A stretch of DNA of 64,000 nt from Tetracentron sinense (taxonomy: Eukaryota; Streptophyta; Magnoliopsida; Trochodendrales; Trochodendraceae), in NCBI GenBank assembly GCA_015143295.1, contig CM026551.1, forward strand, positions 49,030,034-49,094,033, written 5' to 3'. Shown piece after piece: positions 34,493-45,890 of the stretch (the first letter of the stretch is position 1; the number at the start of each line of letters is the position of its first letter). The translations under genes and the position numbers were made by a program. The notes below the pieces were generated by a model that saw only the letters and a program-made list of their open reading frames with translations, ran no database searches and was not told the DNA's origin.

Positions 34493-34746
34493 TTTGAAGG
34501 ACGCAAAAAACAAAAAAAACAAATGAGTCACACTCCTATTAAAGTGAGGAGCAATAGTATGCTCCTCCGAGAACTCGCTCTCACAAATCTTTTTAAAGGA
34601 ATCAAAAAAAAAAAGAGTCATACTCCTATTGAAGTGAGGAGCAAATCTTTTTGAAGGAAGCAAAAAAAAAAGAAAAAAAAAAGTCACAATCTTATTAAAG
34701 TGAGGAGCAATAGTCTGCTCCTCCGAGAACTCGTTCTCACAAATCT
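34493..34746. repeat. Tandem repeat (about 97 bp, three units) upstream of RHM
   Basis: Units start TTTTGAAGGA(C/A)GCAAAAAA near 34490, 34589 and 34647 and share AGTCACACTCCTATTAAAGTGAGGAGCAA. Units one and three end CTCCTCCGAGAACTCG(C/T)TCTCACAAATC; the middle one lacks that part. It ends about 400 bp before the RHM TATA box. Confidence 0.75.
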
Positions 34747-35138
34747 CCGTTAATTGCTTTGAATTCTGGTTAAGAAGTTTTAACTGGTGGTAAATAAAAT
34801 TAAGGGTAGATGCTTGAACCCTAAAAGTTAATGAAATTTAACTGCATAACAGTTAGTGAATCACAAGGGTTAAAATTTTTCAACCAGAGTTGATGGAGCA
34901 TTGAAGGGGCTTTGTTTCTTGGTTCCGGTTTTGAAGCTCATCCCCACAGTAAAAAAAGAAAGAAACATCCATTTCTAATTCCGGAGGATCGATTTACTCG
35001 TACGTGTCGATATTGCAAAGGCCAAAATTCAATTCACGACCTTGTCTCGTCCAAAGATCTTTCTCAACTACCTCTAGAGCCTCAAAAGCCCCAACTACAT
35101 TTTCCTCAATTAAAATCTCAAATTACAGATTTTGAGCT

Positions 35139-35235
35139 ACTATAAATAGGAGCTTTTGAATAGCAATTCTTCTTCAAATTTTCTCAAGGTCACGAATTCG
35201 TCTCAGGAAAATCGATCTCGATCTGAGACGAGCAT
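35139..35235 (+). promoter_or_regulatory. RHM core promoter and first 5'-UTR exon
   Basis: A TATA box CTATAAATAGG lies at 35140-35149. Transcription is expected to begin about 30 bp later. The following T/C-rich leader ends at GAGCAT, where GTGAGT (35236) is a good splice donor. Position is inferred from motifs, not from transcripts. Confidence 0.65.
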
Positions 35236-36023
35236 GTGAGTCTATCTCTGTCTGTTGCTTCTTCTTCTTCTTCTTGTTTCAGATCATCTTATCGTGTTTT
35301 GCAGGGAAAACAAGTGCGTTTTCTTGTATTTTATGATTTTAGGTTTTTCAGTTTAGAGTTAGATCTGTTGATGGAACTGAACAATTTCTGTGTTTGAATG
35401 CATTGTAGCTTTGTTTAATGTTCGAACGCCTTTTTTGATTTGATCTAGATCGTGAATTATGGCTTCTTTTTTTTTCTGTTCTACATTTCAATTTGGATCT
35501 TAGCATTATTTGTGTTTTGATCTGTTTATTATTCCTAGGTTTTTAACTTTTGCTTGAAGATCTCGTTAAATTTTTGCTGCATTTGTATCGGATTTGGTGT
35601 TTCAGCTTCTAGTTTGATGGAGATCGTGTAGCGTATTACTTGTTTGATTTTTCTTGGCACGGTTTCTCCATTCAGATCGGACAATTGAGATGTACTTGTT
35701 TCAAATGATTCAGTTTTTTTTTTTTTTTGTGGCATATATAATTGTCTGGAAGTTTTTTTTTTTCGGACCTATTCCTTAGGGTTGAAATCTGTTATTGTCT
35801 GTATAGATTAAGCTCTGTGCTTCAATTGACATTTTCTCTTGGAACTTTTTATTTGTCATTCCCCTTTACATCTGGAATTTGAAGCCTAATTGTTTTATTA
35901 TCTATTTCTTTGGATTCTCTTATACGATGAATGTTTTTCACTATTTTATTCCATGTGGTTGGAGATAATTTATTTTATATATTTTATTGTGCTGAATCTA
36001 GTTTTACATTTTGGCTCATGCAG
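35236..36023 (+). other. Likely 5'-UTR intron of RHM
   Basis: GTGAGT donor at 35236, very T-rich interior and an acceptor TTGGCTCATGCAG ending at 36023, 13 bp before the start codon. Leader introns are common in this gene family and often raise expression; this one is inferred from the splice motifs. Confidence 0.6.
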
Positions 36024-36036
36024 AAGCTGCTTGGAT

Positions 36037-38169
36037 ATGGCTACGTATACACCCAAGAACATCCTCATTACTGGGGCGGCTGGCTTCATTGCCTCCCATG
36101 TAGCCAACCGGCTCGTCCGGAACTACCCTGATTACAAGATTATAGTCCTTGACAAGCTTGATTACTGTTCAAATCTGAAGAATCTCCTTCCCTCTCGATC
36201 ATCTCCCAACTTCAAGTTTGTCAAGGGTGACATTGGCAGTGCTGACCTTGTAAACTTCCTCCTCATCACCGAGTCCATCGACACAATAATGCACTTTGCT
36301 GCCCAGACCCATGTAGACAACTCCTTCGGCAACAGCTTTGAGTTTACCAAGAACAACATCTACGGCACCCATGTCCTTCTAGAAGCCTGCAAAGTCACTG
36401 GCCAGGTCAAGAGGTTCATCCACGTAAGCACAGACGAGGTCTATGGGGAGACGGATGAGGATGCTGTTGTGGGAAATCATGAGGCTTCTCAGCTCCTCCC
36501 GACAAACCCATATTCTGCGACAAAAGCTGGGGCAGAAATGCTTGTCATGGCGTATGGAAGGTCTTATGGGTTGCCTGTCATAACTACCAGAGGAAACAAT
36601 GTTTATGGGCCCAATCAGTTTCCTGAAAAGTTAATTCCGAAGTTTACCCTCTTGGCCATGGGAGGGAAGCAACTCCCAATTCATGGGGACGGATCTAACG
36701 TCCGGAGTTATCTCTATTGTGAGGATGTTGCAGAGGCTTTTGAAGTCGTTCTCCACAGGGGAGAAGTTGGCCATGTTTACAATATTGGAACGAAGAAGGA
36801 AAGGAGAGTGATTGATGTGGCCAAGGATATATGTAAACTCTTCTCATTGGATCCGGACGCGGTTATCAAGTTTGTGGATAACAGGCCATTTAATGATCAG
36901 AGGTACTTCTTGGATGATCAGAAGCTGAAGAACTTGGGATGGTCAGAACGAACTACGTGGGAAGAGGGGCTTAAGAAGACTATGGAGTGGTACACTAGCA
37001 ATCCCGGTTGGTGGGGAGATGTCACTGGAGCATTGCAACCTCATCCGAGAATGCTAATGATGCCTGGGATTGAAAGGCATTTTGATGCTTCTGAAGACAA
37101 CAGTTCTAAACTCTCAGTGTCAAATAATTCTAGTCAAAACCGAATGGTGGTTCCCATTTTAAAAGGCAACACTTCTCCTCAAACATCATCTTTGAAGTTC
37201 TTGATTTATGGTAGAACAGGGTGGATTGGGGGTCTTCTTGGAAAGATATGTGAGAAACAAGGGATACCCTTCGAGTACGGAAAAGGGCGTCTGGAGGAAC
37301 GGTCTCTGCTCTGGGCAGATTTTCAGAATGTTAAGCCAACCCATGTTTTCAATGCTGCTGGAGTGACTGGTAGACCCAATGTTGATTGGTGCGAGTCTCA
37401 TAAAGCAGAGACAATTCGCACCAATGTTGCGGGCACACTGAACTTAGCAGATGTATGCAGAGAGCATGGGCTCCTAATGATAAATTTTGCTACTGGTTGT
37501 ATATTTGAGTATGATGCTGCGCATCCAGAAGGGTCAGGCATTGGGTTCAAGGAGGAAGACAAACCCAATTTCAGTGGTTCATTCTATTCAAAGACCAAAG
37601 CCATGGTAACTTTATTCTCTGTCCCTTGTTGCATTCCTGATTCCGTTTTGGAAATTTATTCATGTAAATGTCTATTCATATATTTACTTTGATTTATGAA
37701 CCAGGTTGAAGAGCTCTTGAAAGAATACGATAATGTCTGCACCCTCAGACTCCGAATGCCAATATCGTCTGACCTCAATAACCCACGAAATTTCATTACG
37801 AAGATTTCTCGTTATAACAAAGTGGTTGACATCCCGAACAGCATGACCATCTTGGATGAGCTTCTACCCATTGCAGTTGAAATGGCAAAACGGAATTGCA
37901 GGGGTATATGGAACTTCACAAACCCCGGTGTTGTGAGCCATAATGAGATTCTTGAGATGTACAAGAGTTATATTGACCCCAAAATTCAGTGGGTTAACTT
38001 CACACTGGAAGAGCAGTCCAAGGTAATAGTTTCCGCTCGAAGCAACAATGAGTTGGATGCATCCAAGTTGAAGAATGAGTTCCCCGAGTTGCTATCTATC
38101 AAGGACTCACTCATCAAGAACGTCTTTGAACCCAACAGGAAAACCTTTGTTGGCGGAGTGGCCAAGTAG
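36037..38169 (+). CDS. RHM: Trifunctional UDP-rhamnose synthase (RHM family)
   Basis: Cytosolic enzyme converting UDP-D-glucose to UDP-L-rhamnose, the donor for pectin rhamnogalacturonans and flavonoid rhamnosides. Exon 1 is 36037-37605, intron 37606-37704 (GTAAC...CCAG), exon 2 37705-38169; 677 residues, normal for the family. The N-terminal dehydratase half has the NAD-binding GAAGFIA (residues 13-19), STDEVYGE (131-138) and the catalytic YSATK (159-163). After a variable linker (about 350-385), the C-terminal epimerase/reductase half has GRTGWIGG (392-399) and YSKTK (517-521). The intron falls two residues after that lysine. The ATG at 36037 was chosen because family proteins start MAT-Y-x-PKNILITGAAGFIASHV; the in-frame ATG further up (35890) lies in the leader intron. 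The 3' UTR probably ends before 38460. Which RHM paralogue this is cannot be told from one locus. Confidence 0.97.
37606..37704 (+). other. Coding intron of RHM
   Basis: Starts GTAACTTT after codon ATG and ends TTTATGAACCAG. It is 99 bp, phase 0, T-rich. Joining its flanks restores the continuous SKTKAM-VEELLKEY sequence expected for the family. Confidence 0.93.
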
Positions 38170-38469
38170 GTAATAGGGTTTGAGGTACCTTCATGCTATT
38201 ATCAGTTTCTCTCATTATTCATCGATAGCTTCATCGCACCATTTTTATTATTCTAGTATAGCAGTAGGGGTAATCCCGCTAGATGATTTCTAGTGTAATT
38301 TCATTTTGTTCTTAATTTTGGTTCGTTTAGTGTTCTTTTCTACAAGGAACTTTGAATGGCTTCTTTATATATTTGTAGGTCTTCTGCAAGCTTGCGGGCA
38401 TGTATTTTTTTTATTTATTTATTTATGAAGCTGTTTGTTTCTAAGGTTTCATTACCATTTTACCTTGCA

Positions 38470-39045
38470 ATTTTTTTTGAATGAGAATCAAGAAGATATA
38501 TTAATCAAACGACAGGTACAATGACAAAAAAGAGAGTTTACAAGAACATAAAATCAAAGCATAAATAAAGAAACAAAGGCATGAAAAACCCTTGAGATGA
38601 GAGGCATCAGTCAAGCTCGCCAAACTCTACCCAGCAAATCACCCAAAAAACCACCGTATCACGTTAGATGGAAACTCATTCTGTAACCTGTAAACGGATT
38701 CGAGAATGCATGTGAGACAAAGAAGAGGGAGAATTCTCAAAACCTCTCTTGTAATGCTCTCTCCATGTCGACCATGAGATGACTCCAGGAAGAATTGACC
38801 AAATAGCCTTCCATGCACTATCTGCACTTAGCAGAGACCATCATGATAAGAAGTTGTGAAAGGAAGAAGGGAAGACTCATTCCACCCCTATTCGGGAGAG
38901 GAAATACCCCTAGATCACACTCATAATAGACCAGTGCAAAAGCAGATGATCCACCGTCTCTTCTGCTTGAAAGCACAAGAAACAGTGGTTAGCCATCTTA
39001 GCACTCTTCCGCTCGAGTGCTAAGATGTCATTGTTCCAATTGTAT
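38470..39045 (-). mobile_element. LINE 3' end with zinc-finger (zf-RVT) region
   Basis: A run of T at 38470-38477 marks a minus-strand poly(A). The upstream minus-strand sequence encodes MANHCFLCFQAEETVDHLLL, the zf-RVT C-x2-C...H...H pattern at the C terminus of plant L1 ORF2, followed by a W-rich tail. Frames are broken. It lies in the 3' flank of RHM, about 300 bp after its stop. No target duplication assigned. Confidence 0.75.
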
Positions 39046-40924
39046 CCTTGGTATTGTTCTTGTTATCCAAGAGTTATATTAGTTTCTTTTGGCCTTGTAG
39101 GAGGGAAATGTGGGCCACTCCTCTTTGCAAAAAGTTTATTTACGAATAAACTTTTGTAGTAGTACTCCAAACTTTTGTAGTAGTCTAGTGTTTTTGCTTT
39201 CCTTGTTTTTGTTGGTTCACTCCCTTTTGAACCTAGCTTTGGTTCTCCCTTGTTCTTATATATATTATATGCTTTGTTTTTTGATTGGTTCTCCTTTGAT
39301 TTACAGATAAAATATATATATATATGAGCTTCATCTAGCTAATCTTTTGTTCCCTTTGGACCATTGGATGTATGAGACCATCACCTACGTTTTTAGAAGA
39401 ACCATAATCGTTTGTGTTCCTGTAATAGAATTATAAAATCAAGAAAAAACCTACTTTGTTTTTCAGTTGGTATTTTTGGAAGTTATTGAAACTTCTCTAG
39501 ATACCCACTTGTTTCTTCAGCTGGTATTTTGGAAAGTTATTGAAGCCATTTCCTAGGTGCCACTAGAAAGTTTCGTTTATTCTCATCCACTTCAGGTGTA
39601 TGTACTTGTTCTTCTATGATTTCGGAACCAGACATCGATGTGCTTATGCTTGTCCCATGGTTGATTGATGCGTTTATCCTTTTCTTTTGCTAATTCTCTA
39701 TTTAGCTTACAAATATCAATCCGCCTTCATTCAGTCCTTTCCAAAATTTAGATAATTTCATACAAGGCCCAACTTATCATTCAAATTCCTAACCAAGCTT
39801 ACCTTTGAGGTTGGAGAATGGTAATGCAGTCATGCGTCAGTTTATTTAAGAATCTAATATGTTTCTATCAAATGTTATCCCTATATATACTTTTATGTAG
39901 CTAATGTTACCATGACATGTACATGTTGATGTTGAAATGTCTAGTACTGAATGACTCTCAATTAAAAAATGAAAATTGGTTTAATATGAAGATCGGATAA
40001 CTCCTATTAAACTCTTCTATAAAACTCTAAAGTGGTCATTACTGGTGAAAAGCTCAAGAAAATGAAAAAGAAAAAGAAAAACATTTCAAAGGCGTTTGGG
40101 TTTGCTTTTCTGTTCCACGACTGCGTTTCCACAAATAAAAGGTGTAATTGTAAAAGGGGAACACATAAAATGTTTCAGCAGGGCACTGAACAAAGCATGG
40201 ATTCTTCATTTTCTATATTACTCTGACTTTTCTATGTAATTGGAGCAACGGTAGATCATCTGATCATACTAGAGATAGAGAAAACACATGGCATCCACAG
40301 AAACTGGAGGCAGCAATAGACAAAACTCCTTGAAGGGAGCTTGCAAGGGGGAAAAAATAGTCGGAGATTGGATCCAGTGGTAGACATGGCCGTTAATGAA
40401 TGTGCAATGCTCAAGTCGTTCTCCATTGTTTTGATTGCTTATTATGATCAGGCTTTGGGGGGGAGCGGGATGGGATATGGTTGTTGCATGAGCCATAGTA
40501 TTATCAGTTGAATTCTCGTAATTCTAGGATGCCAAAAATGAACTAAATGAAGGGCACAGATGACCAACATCTACCTGGGTAAAGTTGTGAAAAGAGTGTG
40601 GGAGAGACCTGGTGGAGCTTGGTGGGTATTTTCTAAGGAACAGATCTGAACTATCAATATAGAACTGAAATCTCTTTCAGAACGCGGAAAAGAGAGGAAC
40701 GATGAAACATGAGGACAAGGTTTGGTTTCTCAACATGTTTGCACTGAATCTCATCCATAACTTGCTTACCCTGACCTGAATGCGACTTCGCAGCTTGGAG
40801 AGATGACCAAATGTGGGTTTTACATGGTGCAACTTACTAAATCAGAACTTTATCTCTTTCTATTTCTAGGATACATGTAGATCAAGGGGTAAAAGAGAAA
40901 ACATAAATTATGGTTTGGTGAAGA
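39046..40924. other. Unassigned intergenic DNA
   Basis: No gene recognised. A short phrase CAACTTTTGTAGTAGT is repeated (39145-39190), as is TTTCTTCAGCTGGTATTTTGG-like sequence (about 39460 and 39512). Confidence 0.35.
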
Positions 40925-41129
40925 GAATTAGTCTGGGGATACTCCCAAAGTGTACTCCCATATATACTCCCAAATCCTAACCGTTTATCTCAATTATTAA
41001 ACGGTTAGGATTCCTGCTGATGTGGCAATAGAAAAGACAAAATAAGCCAACTGAAATCTTGACCCTTAGTGGTTAGTTATAAACGGTTAGGATTATGGAG
41101 TATATTTGGGAGTACCCATAGACCGACTC
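40925..41129. mobile_element. MULE-type MITE, copy B
   Basis: Terminal inverted repeats GAATTAGTCTGGGGATACTC and the complement of GGGAGTACCCATAGACCGAC, with inner inverted words ATCCTAACCGTTTAT / ATAAACGGTTAGGAT, so the element folds on itself. A perfect 10-bp duplication TTGGTGAAGA flanks it (40915-40924, 41130-41139), matching the 9-11 bp made by Mutator-like transposases. It is non-coding and in inverted orientation to copies A and C. Confidence 0.88.
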
Positions 41130-41139
41130 TTGGTGAAGA

Positions 41140-42524
41140 TGGAGTGCATGAACGGGTGTGGTATGGGTCTTCCCGAATTCTTTCAAGGGTTGCTTATCTT
41201 GTTGGCTCTCAATGAGGTTGGAGGCTCGTGAATAAGAATTCAAGGGCGTGAAGCGAGCGATTAGGGGGGCTTAATTCCATAGTCGAATTCACGTGCGCCG
41301 ATATCCCAAAAATAGTCAACCTCGAAATGAGAAAGAAGATGGTACACTCAAATTCCCAGATTGATCGGGTTCTGGGATTGATCCCGATCTCGTTTTTATG
41401 ACCATCTTTCTCACCTCTTTCACTTTGGGCTCTCCTTGTGGAAGCGATAGCTTGTCTATATGAAAGCAGAGGAACCGGTGAGTTTTTGACGACATGGTTT
41501 TTTCATCCCAATGGGTCTGTGGTGGGATTCGTTGCCTTATCTTGGAAGTTCAGTGAGTAGGGATTTAGAGGTGCCAGATCTCTCTGCATTGCTATGACCC
41601 TAGCTTGTGTTTGGTTTGCTATTAGGGCTTGGGATTCTTCTTTATTTGGTGGTAGTTTTTGTTGTAGCTTTCTGTTTCTTGGTCACCAGCTGGGTTCACA
41701 TTCTTGTGATCCCTTGTATTGTTTTGTTGTGGTGTGCTATTTTCGTTTTATTGATATATAGCATCTTTAATTTACCAGTAAAAAAACAAGGATGGAGTGC
41801 ATTTTTGTGGAGAAATTTGAAATTGAGACATAATCTACCCAATCCAAAAATACCAACTTCTGATGAACTTCACTCTCTGCAATGACTTGACTGAAGAGCA
41901 TTGTTGTGTAATGTAAAATCACCGCTCTTAATTTTTACTAAGGTCAAATGGGTATTAACCACTTTAAGATGAGGTATTTTGGTTGAAGATAGGTTTTTGA
42001 GTTGCCCAGTATTTAAAGAAGGAAAGAGGTATAAGATGACAGGAAAGGAAAAAATGTTTCTCTTTAATAAGAGAGGGTTTCTTGAGAGTGGTTCTTCTTC
42101 CTAGCTCTCTAGAGGTCTTAGTTTATAAACTATGGGTGAAAGCCTACAGGCCCTAGGTTTATTGGAAGGTGCTAGGCTGCTAGAACAGGTCAGTTCGGGT
42201 TGTAATTACGACGGTGATGGCAAAGTTGCAATATAGCAACGGTTGGTAGGTTTTGGTAGAGTTGTGAAAGAGGTTCAGTGGGTTTTCACAGGGTTTTGGA
42301 AATGTTAGATTAGTCAATCACATATCTTGTAATCTTATTTTGATTAGTGGATTATCTCTTGTCGGATTGGCCGCGGATGCTGCCTCCATTGTGGGTGAAC
42401 CGCTAATTACTTGTCTTGTGGTTGTTTATGCTTCATTTTTCCTGATATCCTTACTGTTATTCGCACAAGATCCTTGGTTGTTCTGCGGGTTACCGGAATC
42501 AAGTGTTTAAATATCCCTAGTCAG
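41140..42524. other. Unassigned DNA, possible LINE tail
   Basis: About 41600-41790 has a T-rich strand ending TTTAATTTACCAGTAAAAAAAC, which looks like a plant LINE 3' UTR and tail (plus strand), but no coding domain precedes it convincingly. The rest is unrecognised. Confidence 0.35.
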
Positions 42525-43118
42525 ATTCATGCATAATATAAATCTTGATCTCAATAAGAGGTCTATTGGCCTAAACAAAATTCTCACAACGGAGCATTTT
42601 AAGAGTAGAGGGTGGAGTATGGCATATCGGTGCTGTATGTACCTCAATGAGAAAGAGTATGTGAATCACCAGCTCTTGCACTGCTCGGTTGCATATGGGC
42701 TTTGGTTTTCATTCCTATCTCGGTTAGGAGTGGGTCTTTCCTTTCTCATTTCAGAGCTTCTTATTGGGTTGGCAATTGGTGCCGTTGGTGGGGCCTGTAG
42801 AAGAAATCTGGACTTTCCTTCCTGGTGCTATCTCTTGAGCTATTTGGAAAGAGAGTAACAGCCGGGTCTTTGACAACTCCCCCACCACTCTCTCTCGGTT
42901 GTTAGGCCGTGTTCTTAGCCTGATTGTGGACTAAAGTTCTACAACTCAGCTAGGTTAGGAAGTCAAGGAACTGTTACCACACCATCATAAGCGCAATGGC
43001 CGCCTTTTTATTTTTTCCTTTATTACTGTATCACGGCTAGCACATTTCTCTAGTTTACATCTCTATAAACTGTTGTAGTTCCCCTTTGATTTATATTATA
43101 TCTACTATTTGCCGATAA
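42525..43118 (+). mobile_element. LINE 3' end with zf-RVT region
   Basis: Plus-strand frame 42529-42858 encodes LNKILTTEHFKSRGWSMAYR, then CCMYLNEKEYVNHQLLHCS and GLWFSFLSRLGV, the C-terminal zinc-finger region of L1 ORF2. The 3' UTR ends CTATTTGCCGATAAAAAAG near 43118. 5' truncated; flanking duplication not found. Confidence 0.75.
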
Positions 43119-43840
43119 AAAAGAAGAAGTGGTATTTAAACACCTGGAGAATGCATGGATGGGATCCTATTTCCATCTAAATTTGACAAATAGATCACAT
43201 AAAATCCCTAAGTTTAAGAGTTTAAATTTGAACCGAAGCTCCGCTTCAAAGCATTTAACAGAGCTCCTTTTCCATCGTAAAATTGTGGCAATTTGATATT
43301 GCAAAATTGCCACCCTAGGCTATAAACCGGGTCTATCCAATCACGTTCCCCATATGTACTTGTCCTTGAAGTTACCTCTTAACCAAAGAAAAAAACAGCT
43401 TTATTATGGTCTTCACATGGTTCTGCTACCGTGCTGATACTTTTTGTCTCTGCTGCATCTTTGAAGCCACACTTTACATGAAGGAAATAAAATAAATCAC
43501 TTGACATCAAGGGGATAATATAAATATGACCGGAAAGGAATTTAGAGAATGACTAAAATGTCTCATCATTGTTAATTCGCGGTTTCTTTGTGACAATTTT
43601 ATAGCAGTTGATTATGGCCCCTTGGAACAAGAAAACAGCTCACTAGTCTCACACTTACTCTGTAGCATGGAATGTTTTGTGTTTTCACACTCACTCACAG
43701 TAGTGTGCCATGATTCCCACCAGAGTTAAGGAATTTATGCTCTTTAAATGCTCAATTATCCTGTTTTGTGGCTTATATAGCCAGATATTGGACTGTTTAT
43801 GGGGCTGCAACCTATTTCTGTTGTCTTGCAGACCAAACTA
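43119..43840. other. Unassigned intergenic DNA
   Basis: No gene, RNA or element end recognised. Confidence 0.3.
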
Positions 43841-45040
43841 GACATTGCTACTCTTTTTTTTTAAATCGGAAAATCAAGTATATTCATAAGAATGGAGAAC
43901 TACAACAATTTACAGGTATATGAACTGAAAAGAAAAGCCAAAAATAATAAGAAGAATCACAAGAGTAGAAAATAGGAAAATCTCAAAACAATATTTCCCT
44001 CACTTAACATCCCCACTATGAGGGGAAGGACCAATCCACAAGCAATCGTTGGATACAAGCTAATAATCGTGAGGGGGAGAGGTGGAATTGTCGAAAATGC
44101 GACTATTCCGTTCCTTCCAGACGCCCCACAAAATATCTCCTGGTAACAAAGCCCAGATTTCTTCCTTTGCCCTCACCAGGAGGTGTCAAGTGCTAACCCG
44201 ATAAAAGGCTCAGAAAGGAGAGGAAAGACCCACTCCACACCTTACCAAGAGAAGAAGAAAGCTCATAGCCAAAAACAACCGGACAATGCAAAGTCAGACA
44301 ATCTATTGTCTCTTCCTTGTTCATGCACATATAACAACAATTCTTCATACTCCACCCTCAACTCTTGAGGTGATCTGCTGTGAGAATCTTATTCAGAGCT
44401 ACGAATAAACGAAATAAAGATACCTTGATGGAACTCTAGTGAACCAGACAACTTTATATGGAAAGGAATACACTAGACCTCCAGTGAAGAACTGCACTAA
44501 GGATCTCACTGAGAACCGACCATTGTTGCTCTTAGACCCAACCTACAATCAACGACTTGGGTGACAAGGGAAGAGGAACCAGTGTAGTCAAAGCGTCTAG
44601 GTGATGCATAGGCGATTAGCCCCGGCTAGGCGAGGCATTGCCTAGGCGACGCCCAGGCGATAAATTTAATATTACTTTACTAATATAATGTAATTTATTA
44701 TGTGAAACTCTTAATTACATATTTTTACTAAAATAAATATATATAATTTTGAAATAAGTAAATATATCTTCAAATTTATATTTTAATCACTCTAAATAGA
44801 GTTTTAAGAGAAATTGAATATTAGCAATGACATCCAATAATAGGTTCTATACATAAATGCATGTGAGGTGGTTTGACTCATAGTTGTTATTAAATTTTAA
44901 GTAATTTAATTAGAATAAGAAAGGAAATTTTAAGTAGTTCAATTATTAAAGTAAAATTCTTGTAAAATGTAATAATATTATATAATATAAGAATAATTTG
45001 GTCTAAGAATCTATTAAAAATAAACTTAATTTGAAAAATA

Positions 45041-45251
45041 GAGTCAGTCTATGGGTACTCCCATTTATACTCCCAAATATACTCTCTAATCTTAACCGTT
45101 TATAACCAACCACTAAGGGTTAGGATTTCAGTTGGCTTATTTTGTCTTTTCTATTACCACATCACCAGGAATCCTAACAGTTTAATAATTGAGATAAACG
45201 ATTTGGGAGTATATATGGGAGTACACTTTGGGAGTATCCCTAGACTAATTC
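45041..45251. mobile_element. MULE-type MITE, copy C
   Basis: Ends with AGTCTATGGGTACTCCC and the complement of GGGAGTATCCCTAGACTAA. A perfect 9-bp duplication TGAAAAATA flanks it (45032-45040, 45252-45260), fitting the Mutator superfamily. Nested within the hAT element. Confidence 0.9.
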
Positions 45252-45479
45252 TGAAAAATATTGAATAGAAAAAAAAACATGATAAACACGGGGCTTTAAG
45301 AGCCAAAAGGCCCAAAACCCTAGACTAGGCTGCCTAGCCCACATTTAAATGGGCCACAGTTCCTTCAGCCCGACATCTTTTGTCTAGCACGTTGCCAGGG
45401 GAAAATGCTCTTTGCTTTAAACACGAGACTTCCATGTGTCTCTACAAAAAGCTGAAAGAGGACAGAGACTATGCGATGC

Positions 45480-45890
45480 AAAATCAGAGCCGTCGAGAGA
45501 GAGAGAGAAAGCCACCAGGCTTCTGCAACCACGCCATCCATTATCTGCTATAGAAAATCACCTGAAATCTCCTTGGACTTCTTGATCTCTGAACCAATCA
45601 ATCGATTGAAATGGCTCGATTATAGTTTTGTTGGAGATTCAGAAATCTAATCTGGGTAAGATGAGGAAGAGGGTGAGAACAACCCTTGATAAGGCAATAG
45701 TCGAGGTATGGCAGCGAGAGGTCGGTCAGCTCTCGACGAGGACCTTCGCCAATCGTCTCTCCCAATTCTTCTTCTTGGAAATTTTGTATGCTTACCAGCG
45801 AGAGGTCGGTCAGTTATTCTTCTTCTTCTCCTCCTCTTTCTCCTCTCCTCTCCCAATTCCCAAACCGTAAACCCTATAAAAAATAAAAGA
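45480..45890 (+). other. Gene-like insert within the hAT element
   Basis: Starts with a (GA)n run (45496-45508), has an ATG frame 45628-45870 without a known domain, and holds an 18-bp direct repeat CAGCGAGAGGTCGGTCAG (45712-45729 and 45796-45813). It is less AT-rich than the rest of the element and resembles a plant 5' UTR plus first exon. A captured host gene fragment is possible; the source was not recognised. Confidence 0.35.

Noticed and set aside
34460-34687. Phenylalanine-rich frame on the minus strand
   Set aside because: It translates the A-rich parts of the tandem repeat upstream of RHM.
34493-34746. CRISPR-like array
   Set aside because: Only three unequal units without unique spacers, in plant nuclear DNA; a plain tandem repeat.
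35890-36036. In-frame ATG 49 codons upstream of the RHM start
   Set aside because: The extra residues are hydrophobic, not conserved in the family, and lie in the likely 5'-UTR intron before a good CAG acceptor; the family start at 36037 fits better.
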